From positions 1-64,000 of the forward strand of contig JBBQHA010000001.1 in assembly GCA_038323475.1 (NCBI GenBank): a stretch of DNA of 64,000 bases. The letters are read 5' to 3'. The position numbers and the translations under genes were made by a program. Below the pieces are notes generated by a model that was not told the origin of the DNA, did no database searches, and worked only from the letters and a program-made list of their open reading frames with translations. Within the stretch, counting starts at the first letter, position 1. Each line of letters begins with the position of its first letter. This DNA comes from SZAS-103 sp038323475. Its GTDB lineage: Bacteria > Pseudomonadota > Gammaproteobacteria > Xanthomonadales > Xanthomonadaceae. This document shows positions 25,427-33,261 of this stretch, in pieces.

Positions 25427-27679
25427 TTACCAGCTGAAGCCCGCGCCGGCGTTGATGCTGCTTTCACTATCGCTGAAGGCCCCGCCGATCGAGATGCTGG
25501 CGTGGTTGTTGTTGAACGCGCGTTGATAGCCGACCGCAAAGGCTTGCTGGCCGCCCTGGTTGCCGAAACCCACTCCGACCCGATTTGCGCCCGCCAGGCC
25601 GGAGGTGTTCATCGCCATCCCGGAGAGCGCCGATCCCATCGCACCGATCGTGCTGATGCGGCGATCCTGGAGCGCGAACCGGTTGTCGACGCTGATCGAC
25701 AGCGCGCCCATCGCGCCGGTGGTGAAGTTGTTGGCGGAGGCCAGGGTGGACGCATCGCCGGCCTGCATCTGCGACAGGTTCACCGCATCGTTGGCGCCAG
25801 TGCCCGCAGCGACATTGACGATGCGGCGTCCATTTCCAGCGCTGCCCACCGAGACAGTGTTGGCCTGGTTGGCCACCGATCCCGCGCCGAGCGCGACGGC
25901 ATTGGTGGCGTCGGCCGCGACCGAACTGTTGGCGCCGAACGCCGAACTGGAATCGCCGAGCGCCTGCGCGCTGCTGCCCATGGCCGTACTGTCAACGCCG
26001 GTTGCGAGCGCCAATGAACCGGCTGCGGTCGAATGGGCGCCGCTTGCGTTCGCGTCATCGCTGCCATCGGCGGGACCGGAGGCCTTGAAATAATGCTGGG
26101 CCGTCGCGACGCCGGAGGAGAGCGCATTCAGCTGTTCCATGGTTGCCGCATCGTGCGCATCGGTGCCGTCGGCGATGTTGGTGATTTGCCGATACATTCC
26201 GGTGCTCGCATCGCCTACCGAAACCGTGTTCGCGCGGGTTCCGGTCGAGGAATAGCTGCCCAGCGCGACGCTGTTGTCGGCCGATGCGGTGGCATGCGCG
26301 CCAAGCGCGGTGCTGACCGCGCCCGAGGCCGTGCTGCCTGCACCGCTTGCAGTGCTGTTCGATGCGGAAGCCGTGCTGCCTGCGCCGGTTGCGGTGCTGC
26401 TGTCGCCGGACGCCGTGCTCATCGCGCCGGTGGCGCTCGCATAGGCGCCGCTCGCGCTGCTCCTGTAACCAGTGGCATTGCTGCCGATGCCCGCTGCCGT
26501 GCTGTAAGCGCCGAGCGCCGAACTGAAATCGCCGGTCGCCGTGCTGGTATCGCCGAGCGCCGTGCTCGATGTTCCCGCCGCAACCGCTGCCGAGCCGATC
26601 GCGGTACTGGAGTCGCCGATCGCGACGCTATACGCACCATTCGCCGTGCTGAGATTGCCGAGCGCATGGCTGTAGGCGCCTTCGGCGGAACTGAAGTCGC
26701 CGAGCGCCACGCTGTACGCGCCGGTTGCATTGCTGTGACCGCCGGTCGCCTGTGCATACACGCCGTTGGCCGTGCTGAAGTCGCCGAGCGCGCTGCTGTA
26801 GGCGCCGGTCGCCGTGCTCGCAAAACCGGATGTGTAGGTGTGGTTGCCGGTAGCCGTGGAGAAATCGCCGCCCGCGTATGCGGCAGCGCCGGTAGCGCTG
26901 GAGAACTTGCCCAGGGCCGTGCTGTAGGTGCCCGCGGCATGGCTGCCATAGCCGATCGCATAGCTGCCGGCTCCGGTTGCATCGCTCCTGATGCCATATG
27001 CGAGCGAGTGATACCCCGTGGCTGTCGACACATTGCCGATGGCATCGGCACCCGCACCGGTCGCAGTGGAATAGTTGCCGAGTGCGTGAGCATTCGCGCC
27101 GGTTGCGGTGGAAGCGCCACCCAGCGCGTAGGCGGCGCCGGTCGCCGTGCTGAAATCGCCGACGGCATGACTGCCTGTGCCGATCGCGGCGGCGAAGATG
27201 CCTTCGGCCTTGGCACCAAGCCCGATCGCAGTACTATAGGCGCCGGTGGCCTGGCTGAAGTTGCCGATCGCGGTCGCGTAACCCTTCTCATTTCCGCCGT
27301 TCTGCCCGCTGTTCGAGCCGCTCGCGTTGGCGTAGGCGCCGATCGCCACGCTGTTGTTGTAGGCGTAGGAGTGGTAGCCGATCGCAGTCGAGGCTGCCCG
27401 GAACCCATATCCACCGGACACGCGATCGGCAGACCGCGCGTATGCCCCGATCGCGATCGCGCCGTTCGCCGCACCGACGGTTCCCGCCGAGCTGCCGTAG
27501 CCGACCGATGTGCTGTATCCGCCGACCGCATTGCCGTTCGCGCATTCGGTGCTGGTGCCGTCGTCGCAATCCTGCGCGAGCGCGATGGTTGGCGCGACGC
27601 CCATCGCAACCAATACGGCAGCTGCGAGCAGGGTGCGAGCATGGCAGCTCGAGCGAAGGGTGCGTCGGACGATGGTCAC
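25427..27679 (-). CDS. YadA-like trimeric autotransporter adhesin
   Basis: A surface adhesin of 750 residues. Signal peptide with an extended basic N terminus (ends PTIALAQD, about residue 34); then a long head of roughly 14-residue YadA-head repeats (for example GAYSTALGDFS, STATGAGS, SVALGDFSSAEG); two neck motifs (GMYRQITNIADGTDAHDAAT and GRRIVNVAAGTGANDAVN), and a C-terminal YadA anchor of about 75 residues ending SSINAGAGFSW, which trimerises to form the outer-membrane pore. It should mediate adhesion or autoaggregation. The start is GTG with GAGGAG 9 nt upstream; the longer upstream frame crosses a regulatory region and was rejected. Ser/Thr/Ala/Gly-rich and almost Cys-free (one pair near the mature N terminus). 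Confidence 0.92.
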   Translation of the reverse strand: MTIVRRTLRSSCHARTLLAAAVLVAMGVAPTIALAQDCDDGTSTECANGNAVGGYSTSVGYGSSAGTVGAANGAIAIGAYARSADRVSGGYGFRAASTAIGYHSYAYNNSVAIGAYANASGSNSGQNGGNEKGYATAIGNFSQATGAYSTAIGLGAKAEGIFAAAIGTGSHAVGDFSTATGAAYALGGASTATGANAHALGNYSTATGAGADAIGNVSTATGYHSLAYGIRSDATGAGSYAIGYGSHAAGTYSTALGKFSSATGAAAYAGGDFSTATGNHTYTSGFASTATGAYSSALGDFSTANGVYAQATGGHSNATGAYSVALGDFSSAEGAYSHALGNLSTANGAYSVAIGDSSTAIGSAAVAAGTSSTALGDTSTATGDFSSALGAYSTAAGIGSNATGYRSSASGAYASATGAMSTASGDSSTATGAGSTASASNSTASGAGSTASGAVSTALGAHATASADNSVALGSYSSTGTRANTVSVGDASTGMYRQITNIADGTDAHDAATMEQLNALSSGVATAQHYFKASGPADGSDDANASGAHSTAAGSLALATGVDSTAMGSSAQALGDSSSAFGANSSVAADATNAVALGAGSVANQANTVSVGSAGNGRRIVNVAAGTGANDAVNLSQMQAGDASTLASANNFTTGAMGALSISVDNRFALQDRRISTIGAMGSALSGMAMNTSGLAGANRVGVGFGNQGGQQAFAVGYQRAFNNNHASISIGGAFSDSESSINAGAGFSW

Positions 27680-27823
27680 GATAAGTCTCCTCAGGGATGG
27701 ACGATGGCCGGACCCGGGACTCCGGGCGCGATGCGCGGATGTGCGATGCGCGCATGCCGGCCGCAAGTAATCCCGGCGACGATAGAGCAAACATGCCGAT
27801 ACGCGACGTGATATCCGCGAATA

Positions 27824-27840
27824 CCCCCCGCGCCGGGGGG
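27824..27840. promoter_or_regulatory. C6/G6 palindrome upstream of the adhesin
   Basis: CCCCCCG-CGC-CGGGGGG, perfect 7-bp arms, about 145 bp upstream of the adhesin start. Compare CCCCCC-N6-GGGGGG upstream of the M4 protease. Confidence 0.4.
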
Positions 27841-27972
27841 GCATTTCGGGCCAGCGGTACGGTGCCAGACCAGCGCTAGCCGGAAAACCGTGACGCAATC
27901 GAGCATCGTCGATCCATCGAGACGGCCTGGACGGTATCGATGCGCCATCCGAAGTCGATGAAGTACCGAAGT

Positions 27973-28117
27973 TGTGCGCTCTCAGGCCTGCTTGTGCGAT
28001 TACCGAACATGGCATGTGCGACTGCCGGCATGTTTGTGCGATTACCGCACACAAATCGCGGCGACATCGTGCAGAATCCGCACGCCATTTCGTGCGCCCA
28101 ATGTGTCGATTAGCGAC
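27973..28117. promoter_or_regulatory. Array of TGTGCG-N5-CGCACA-type sites
   Basis: Half-sites TGTGCG start at 27973, 27993, 28015 and 28035, i.e. every 20-22 bp. Two are full palindromes: TGTGCGATTACCGAACA (27993-28009) and TGTGCGATTACCGCACA (28035-28051, perfect 6-bp arms). Looser copies follow at 28068 (CGTGCA-N5-CGCACG) and 28105 (GTCG-ATTAG-CGAC). The regular two-turn spacing puts all sites on one face of the helix, as expected for cooperative binding of a dimeric regulator. Confidence 0.55.
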
Positions 28118-28366
28118 GCGACGCACACATTCCGCCGCGCTTCGGACGGGTCGATCGGTTACGCTTGCATGCGGCATCGACGATGCAATCCGCCGACCGG
28201 TTTCACTTCGACGGTCATATCGTTTGGCAGACAAGAAACATGCGACGCAGGTTTTGACATGACCTCCCTCACCCCGCCATCGGCGCCGCCGATGGTTCCC
28301 CCCTCTCCCGCGTAGCAGGAGAGCGAGGATCGCGTCGCTTCACGACTTTCACGTTGATGGCGAGAC

Positions 28367-31039
28367 ATGTCCGAACCCGAGTTCATCCTCAAGACGACCC
28401 CGCCACGGCTGCCGCGCACGGCGCTGGAGCGCGAGCGTCTGTCCCGGATCTGGGACATTGTCTGCGACCGCACCGCGATCGCGGTGTTCGCGCCGCCCGG
28501 CTTCGGCAAGACCACGCTGCTCGTGCAATGGCGGCGCCGCTGGCTCGCGCAGGGATCGCTCGTCGCGTGGCTCACGTCCGACCGCCACGACGACCCGGCA
28601 CGCTTCAACATGGTCCTGCTGCATGCGATCCGAACCGCGAGCGGCCGCACGTCGCTCGACACCTCCGCGATGGAAGGAGCGGCAAACACCGACCATGGCA
28701 TCGACACATTGACCGGCATGCTCGCCGAGATCGCGAGCCTCGGAAAACAGACCGTGCTGATCGTCGACGACGCCGAGCGCCTGCCCGAGGCGAGCCGGCA
28801 ATCGCTCGCCTACCTGCTCTACAACGCGCCGCCGAACCTGCACGTGGTGATCGGTTCGCGCGTGCCGTTGTCGTTGCGGACCGGCGAACTAGCGGCAAAA
28901 GGCAACGTTGCGATCCTCAAGGTCGAAGACCTGCGGCTGCAACTCGAGGAATCGACGGCGATCCTGGAGAAGCGTTTCGGCACGCGGTTGAGCCTCGACG
29001 AATGCGTACGCCTGCATGAGGCGACCGAAGGCTGGCCGATCGGCCTGCAGCTTGCCGTCGCGACCATCGAGCCCGAGTCGGACCTGTCCGCGGCGATCAA
29101 TTCGCTGTCGGGCCGGCACGGCGACATCGAACGCTATTTCATCGAATCGCTGTTCTCGAAGCTCTCGCCAGCAGTCGCGGATTTCCTCACCCGCATCGCG
29201 ATCCTCGACCGCATGAGCGCGCAGATGTGCGAAGCGGTCACCAGCTGCGCTGCGTCCTCGAGCTACCTCGACCAGCTCATGCTGGACACGCCGATCCTGA
29301 TCGTCGCGGAACTGCAGGGCTGGTTCCGCCTGCACCCGCTCATGCGCGATTTCCTGTTGAGCCGGTTCGAACAGCTGTCGGCGACCGAGCAGAAGGACTT
29401 GCACGTCCGCGCCTGCCGCTGGTTCTCCGAACAGGAACGTTTTCCGGAAGCCGCATCGCATGCGCTGGCAGCGGGCGACGAAGCGCTTGCGCACGAATAC
29501 GCGGTGAAGTCGCTGTGGACGCTGCGCACGCAGGGCAAGTTTGCCGAAGCGCAGGCGTGGCTCAGCCGCATCCCGCCGGAAAACATCGCGAACGACGTGA
29601 ACCTGCGGCTGATCGCAGCATGGGTTATCGCCCTCGGCGAGCGCAATGCGGAAGCGTTCAAGGTCGCGCAGGAAGTCCTCGCAGATCCGGCGACGGATGC
29701 GTCGACGCAATTCATCGCCACCCTCGTCGCATCCAGCGCCACCGGATATTCGGACCATCTCGGACTCGTGCCCGACCTGTTCGCGCGCTGGCCGGAATTT
29801 CCGGCGGAGTGCACCGAACCCGTATGCGCGCTGGCCTACCGCAATGGCATGGCGAACCTGGAATTGCATACCGGCCACAGCGACAACGCGCGACGCATCC
29901 TGACCGCAATTCCGGTCGATGCGGAAAACGACTCGGCGATGCTGGCGCTGTCCTACCGGACGATGCTGCTCGGCCTGAGCCATCTCTGGGACGGCGACGC
30001 CTACCAGACCGAAGCGATCTTGCGACCGGCGCTGATCCAGGCCGAGCGCGTCGCCGGCCGACGCAGCATGGTCGCGAGCATGTTCGCCGCGGTGCTCGCC
30101 GCCGCCCTGCACGAGCGCGACCAGCCGGCGGTCGCGCAGGCCCTGCTCGCGAACAGGCTCGACGTGATCGAACGCACCGGATTCCCCGACGCCATCCTGC
30201 TGGCCTACCGCACGCTCACCTACGTCGCGCTGAGCCAGGACGACGAACGCCGCGCGCTGAACCTGCTCGACAGCCTCGCTGCATTGGCCGAGCGTCGTCG
30301 CCTGCCGCGGCTGACCCTTCACGCGCTCGCCGAACAGATCCGCATCTACGCGCTGCGTTCGTGCAGCGAGACCGTCGATCGCCTCATGCGACAGCTGGAC
30401 GAGCTCGCTGGCGCGTTCGAGTGTCCCGAATTCCTGCCGTACCTGCCGCAATACCTGCTCGCCGCCGCGATCGCGAAAACCTACGCCGCGCTTGCAAGGC
30501 ACGATGTCGATGCGGCCGAACGCCACCTGCACGAAGCGGATGCGTTCGCGAGCCAGCTGCACCGTCGCCGCGATGCGTTGACGGTCAAGGTCCTGCGCGC
30601 GGTGCTTGCGCGGCAACGCAATGCGACGCACGCGCTGTCGCTGCTCGCCGAAGCGCAGAGCCTGGCCACCATCGGCGGCAATGCGCGGCTGCTCGCCGAT
30701 ACCCATCCGCTCGCAGTGCAGATGGCCGCCGGGCTGCACATGGCGACCACCGGCCTGCGCATCGTGCGCACCACCGCTCCTGCGGCCGAACCGCCTGCGC
30801 ATGCAACTGCCGCACCCGGCAAGGTCACCCAGTTGCGTTGCGGCCCGCTCACGCCGAAGGAAGCCGAAGTCCTGAGCCTGCTCGACAAGGGCATGTCGAA
30901 CAAGCTGATCGCGCGCGCGATGGACATCAGCGACGAAACGGTGAAGTGGCACCTCAAGAACCTGTTCCTGAAACTCTCGGCCGGCACCCGCAAGCACGTC
31001 GTCGATCGCGCGCGCCTGCTCGGCCTCGTCGGCACCTGA
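28367..31039 (+). CDS. MalT-type LuxR-family ATP-binding regulator
   Basis: A large transcriptional activator (890 residues) of the MalT/LAL group: N-terminal STAND ATPase with Walker A FAPPGFGKTTL (K48) and Walker B TVLIVDDAE, a winged-helix segment, a helical TPR-like sensor region (about 370-800) and a C-terminal LuxR HTH (LTPKEAEVLSLLDKGMSNKL from residue 828, then DETVKWHLKNLF). Such proteins bind an inducer and ATP, oligomerise and activate adjacent operons; the inducer here is unknown. It faces away from the adhesin gene across a long regulatory region, which makes the adhesin a plausible target. The small operon downstream begins 70 nt after its stop. Confidence 0.9.
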   Translation: MSEPEFILKTTPPRLPRTALERERLSRIWDIVCDRTAIAVFAPPGFGKTTLLVQWRRRWLAQGSLVAWLTSDRHDDPARFNMVLLHAIRTASGRTSLDTSAMEGAANTDHGIDTLTGMLAEIASLGKQTVLIVDDAERLPEASRQSLAYLLYNAPPNLHVVIGSRVPLSLRTGELAAKGNVAILKVEDLRLQLEESTAILEKRFGTRLSLDECVRLHEATEGWPIGLQLAVATIEPESDLSAAINSLSGRHGDIERYFIESLFSKLSPAVADFLTRIAILDRMSAQMCEAVTSCAASSSYLDQLMLDTPILIVAELQGWFRLHPLMRDFLLSRFEQLSATEQKDLHVRACRWFSEQERFPEAASHALAAGDEALAHEYAVKSLWTLRTQGKFAEAQAWLSRIPPENIANDVNLRLIAAWVIALGERNAEAFKVAQEVLADPATDASTQFIATLVASSATGYSDHLGLVPDLFARWPEFPAECTEPVCALAYRNGMANLELHTGHSDNARRILTAIPVDAENDSAMLALSYRTMLLGLSHLWDGDAYQTEAILRPALIQAERVAGRRSMVASMFAAVLAAALHERDQPAVAQALLANRLDVIERTGFPDAILLAYRTLTYVALSQDDERRALNLLDSLAALAERRRLPRLTLHALAEQIRIYALRSCSETVDRLMRQLDELAGAFECPEFLPYLPQYLLAAAIAKTYAALARHDVDAAERHLHEADAFASQLHRRRDALTVKVLRAVLARQRNATHALSLLAEAQSLATIGGNARLLADTHPLAVQMAAGLHMATTGLRIVRTTAPAAEPPAHATAAPGKVTQLRCGPLTPKEAEVLSLLDKGMSNKLIARAMDISDETVKWHLKNLFLKLSAGTRKHVVDRARLLGLVGT

Positions 31040-31109
31040 TCGAGCACGCTGCGACGTCCGCCGATGCGGGCATGGATCGCGCATGGCAGGATGCGCGCTG
31101 GAGGTGGCC

Positions 31110-31757
31110 GTGCGCGACATCGACGTGGTCCGGATATCGAATCCCCTGTGGAGTCGCCTGCTGTCGGCATTGCCGGATGCGGTGACCGCGGGCGGCTGCC
31201 TGGTCGTGTGGATCGCGCCGTTCGCGCTCGGGCCGAACGCGGTGAAGACAGTCCTGCTGATGATGCTGATGGAATTCATCCTCGTGCACGCGACCGGATT
31301 TTTCACCGTGATCGCATCCCCGGACGGCACCCGGCCGGCCAAGCGCATCGCCATGCTGGCGGCGCTGTCGTTGTTCTACATGCTGTTCGTCGGCGTGTGG
31401 GCCTTCATGTTCCACGCATGGTGGCCGGTCATGGTGTTCGTGTGGCTTGTGGTCGGCAAGGTTGGCTGGATCTTCGCGAATCCGCGCGGGCGCGAGGACG
31501 AGACGGGCCGGCAGATGGTGGCGTGGGCGTATTCCGTCGCAGCGTACCTCGGTGGCGTCTTCGGCGGATTGTTCCTGCCGCTGCCGCGGCTCGGCCTGGA
31601 CGACGCGACCGTGGCGAGCCTGCAGCTCTCCATGAAGGGGGAGTGGATGGATCGCCCGCACACCGCCATCGCCGGCGCGGTGCTCTACTACACGGCGCTC
31701 GCGCTGTTCAAGGCATGGGGCGGCCCGCGCCTGCCGCGGATGCCGAGGACCGCATGA
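31110..31757 (+). CDS. Integral membrane protein of unknown function
   Basis: A 215-residue protein with about five hydrophobic helices (LPDAVTAGGCLVVWIAPFAL; VKTVLLMMLMEFILVHATGF; MLAALSLFYMLFVGVWAFMF; AYSVAAYLGGVFGGLFLPL; TAIAGAVLYYTALALF). No family recognised. Start placed at a GTG because GGAGG lies 5 nt upstream; the ATG at 31083 has no ribosome-binding site. The stop overlaps the start of the GNAT gene (ATGA), so it heads a three-gene operon with the acetyltransferase and a barrel protein. Confidence 0.7.
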   Translation: MRDIDVVRISNPLWSRLLSALPDAVTAGGCLVVWIAPFALGPNAVKTVLLMMLMEFILVHATGFFTVIASPDGTRPAKRIAMLAALSLFYMLFVGVWAFMFHAWWPVMVFVWLVVGKVGWIFANPRGREDETGRQMVAWAYSVAAYLGGVFGGLFLPLPRLGLDDATVASLQLSMKGEWMDRPHTAIAGAVLYYTALALFKAWGGPRLPRMPRTA

Positions 31758-32317
31758 ACCTGAAGGACTCCACCGCGATGCAAACACTGCCGCTGCTGGA
31801 AGGCGAGCGCGTCCGGCTGCGCCCATACCGCAACGACGACATCGATGCCTTGTATGCGATCTATTCCGATCCGGCGGTGATGCGCTTCTGGAGCTATCCG
31901 CCATGGATCGATCGCGCGCAGGCGGATGACTACCTCCAGCGCGACCGCGACTACGTCGGCGACGGCATGCTCGCGTGGGGCATCGCGCTGCGCGAAGACG
32001 ATGTCCTGATCGGAACTGCCACCCTGTACGGCATCGATCGAGCGCAGGGTCGCGCCGAAGTCGGTTACGCGCTTGGGTGCGCGCACTGGGGCCGCGGCTA
32101 TGCGCAGGAAGCGCTGCGGCTCGCGCTCGCGCACGCATTCGATGCCCTGCGGCTGCGCCGCATCGAGGCCGATGTGGATCCGCGCAACACCGGTTCGTGC
32201 CGCCTGCTCGAACGCATCGGCTTCCAGCGCGAAGGACTGCTGCGCGAACGCTGGCTGGTCGCCGGCGAATTGCAGGATTCGGTGATCTACGGCCTGCTGC
32301 GTGGCGAGCTGGCATGA
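31754..32317 (+). CDS. GNAT-family acetyltransferase (RimJ-like)
   Basis: A 187-residue acetyltransferase using acetyl-CoA. The ribosomal-protein/small-molecule type is indicated by LEGERVRLRPYRNDDIDALY at the start, the AEVGYALGCAHWGRGYAQEA pyrophosphate-binding segment (V-G-Y-x-L and G-R-G-Y-A), NTGSCRLLERIGFQREG, and the C-terminal RERWLVAGELQDSVIYGLL. Substrate cannot be told: protein N termini, amino acids or antibiotics are all possible. GAGGA precedes the ATG; an alternative start is MQTLPLL 24 nt on. Overlaps both neighbours by ATGA. Confidence 0.88.
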   Translation: MNLKDSTAMQTLPLLEGERVRLRPYRNDDIDALYAIYSDPAVMRFWSYPPWIDRAQADDYLQRDRDYVGDGMLAWGIALREDDVLIGTATLYGIDRAQGRAEVGYALGCAHWGRGYAQEALRLALAHAFDALRLRRIEADVDPRNTGSCRLLERIGFQREGLLRERWLVAGELQDSVIYGLLRGELA

Positions 32318-33075
32318 CGACGGCGCGCACACGGATGCTTGCGCTGCCCGCACTGCTGCTGTGCGCGCATCCGGCGCTTGCCGACGCGCCCGCGTTCGAT
32401 CGCCCGGGCATCTCGTTCGCGACATCGGTCTTGCCGGCCGGCGCATTCGATTGGGAACAGGGCCTGCCGGACCTCGAGCGCGACAGCGCGGACGGCATGC
32501 GCAGCACCGCGTACGCCGCCGGCACGACCGTTCGCGTCGGCCTGGCATCGACGCTGGAAATGCAGCTCGCCGGTTCGCTGTGGAATCGTCTCGACCTGCG
32601 CGCAGCGGGAGTGTCGAGACGTGAGGAAGGCGCGGGCGACACGAAGCTGGCTTTGAAATGGGCCCCACCCATGTCGAACAAGGACGTGTCGCTGGCGGTG
32701 CTGGGCAGCATCACGCTCGACACCGGCTCGGCTGCATTCACGAATGGGCGGCCGGTGGTTTCGCTCGGCGCCACCATCGCGCGCGACCTGGGCGCAGGTC
32801 GATCGATCGCGTTGTACGCGAATGTCGACCGCAGCGGCGGCACGAATACATGGACCATCTCGCCGAATTTCGGTTTTCCGATCGGCGAAAATCTCGGCGG
32901 CTACGTCGAAGCCGGCCACAGCTTCGGCGGCGGCGCGTCGAGCAGCGTCGCCGGCGGCGGCCTGACCTGGCTCTGGCACGATCACGTGCAGTTCGACCTG
33001 TACGGACTGCGAGGCCTGACCTCGCACAGCCCGGACCTGCAGGCGGGCTTCGGCGTCTCGATGTATTGGAACTAG
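32314..33075 (+). CDS. Outer-membrane barrel protein (MetA-pathway transporter-like)
   Basis: A 253-residue exported protein: signal peptide ending PALADA (about residue 25), then repeated amphipathic strands (TTVRVGLASTLEMQLAGSL, AGDTKLALKWAPP, VSLAVLGSITLDTGS, GSIALYANVD-like stretches, GGYVEAGHSFGG) ending GFGVSMYWN. This is the pattern of small outer-membrane proteins grouped as phenol MetA-pathway transporter-like; the transported compound is unknown. Overlaps the GNAT gene by ATGA and ends the operon. Assignment to that family is by general resemblance. Confidence 0.65.
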   Translation: MTTARTRMLALPALLLCAHPALADAPAFDRPGISFATSVLPAGAFDWEQGLPDLERDSADGMRSTAYAAGTTVRVGLASTLEMQLAGSLWNRLDLRAAGVSRREEGAGDTKLALKWAPPMSNKDVSLAVLGSITLDTGSAAFTNGRPVVSLGATIARDLGAGRSIALYANVDRSGGTNTWTISPNFGFPIGENLGGYVEAGHSFGGGASSSVAGGGLTWLWHDHVQFDLYGLRGLTSHSPDLQAGFGVSMYWN

Positions 33076-33261
33076 CCGGTTCCGGAATCGCCGCCCGCCG
33101 CAGTGGTGCCGCTCGCGAAGACAAATCAGCAAGCACTGGAAACCGCCCGTCAAAACGCGCACCGTGTCCGGGTCATCCACTGGACGACGTTGGCCAGTGC
33201 ATGCATGGCGTGCGCGCAGGTCGTTCCTGCCGGCCTTCGCCATGTCCCGGGGAGAAACACG

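Larger units (their letters stand above)
27680..28366. other. Long regulatory region between adhesin and LuxR-type gene
   Basis: About 690 bp between divergent genes. No gene is supported here. It contains a C6/G6 palindrome near the adhesin and an array of TGTGCG-type palindromes in the middle. The remaining 250 bp next to the LuxR-type gene show no structure I can name. Confidence 0.6.

Noticed and set aside
26200..27500. Regular repeats in DNA that might be taken for a CRISPR array or minisatellite
   Set aside because: They are degenerate codons of the roughly 14-residue YadA-head repeats in an intact frame, not identical repeats with spacers.
27680..28234. In-frame upstream extension of the adhesin
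   Set aside because: It runs through a regulatory region with repeats; GAGGAG before the GTG at 27679 and the signal peptide define the start.
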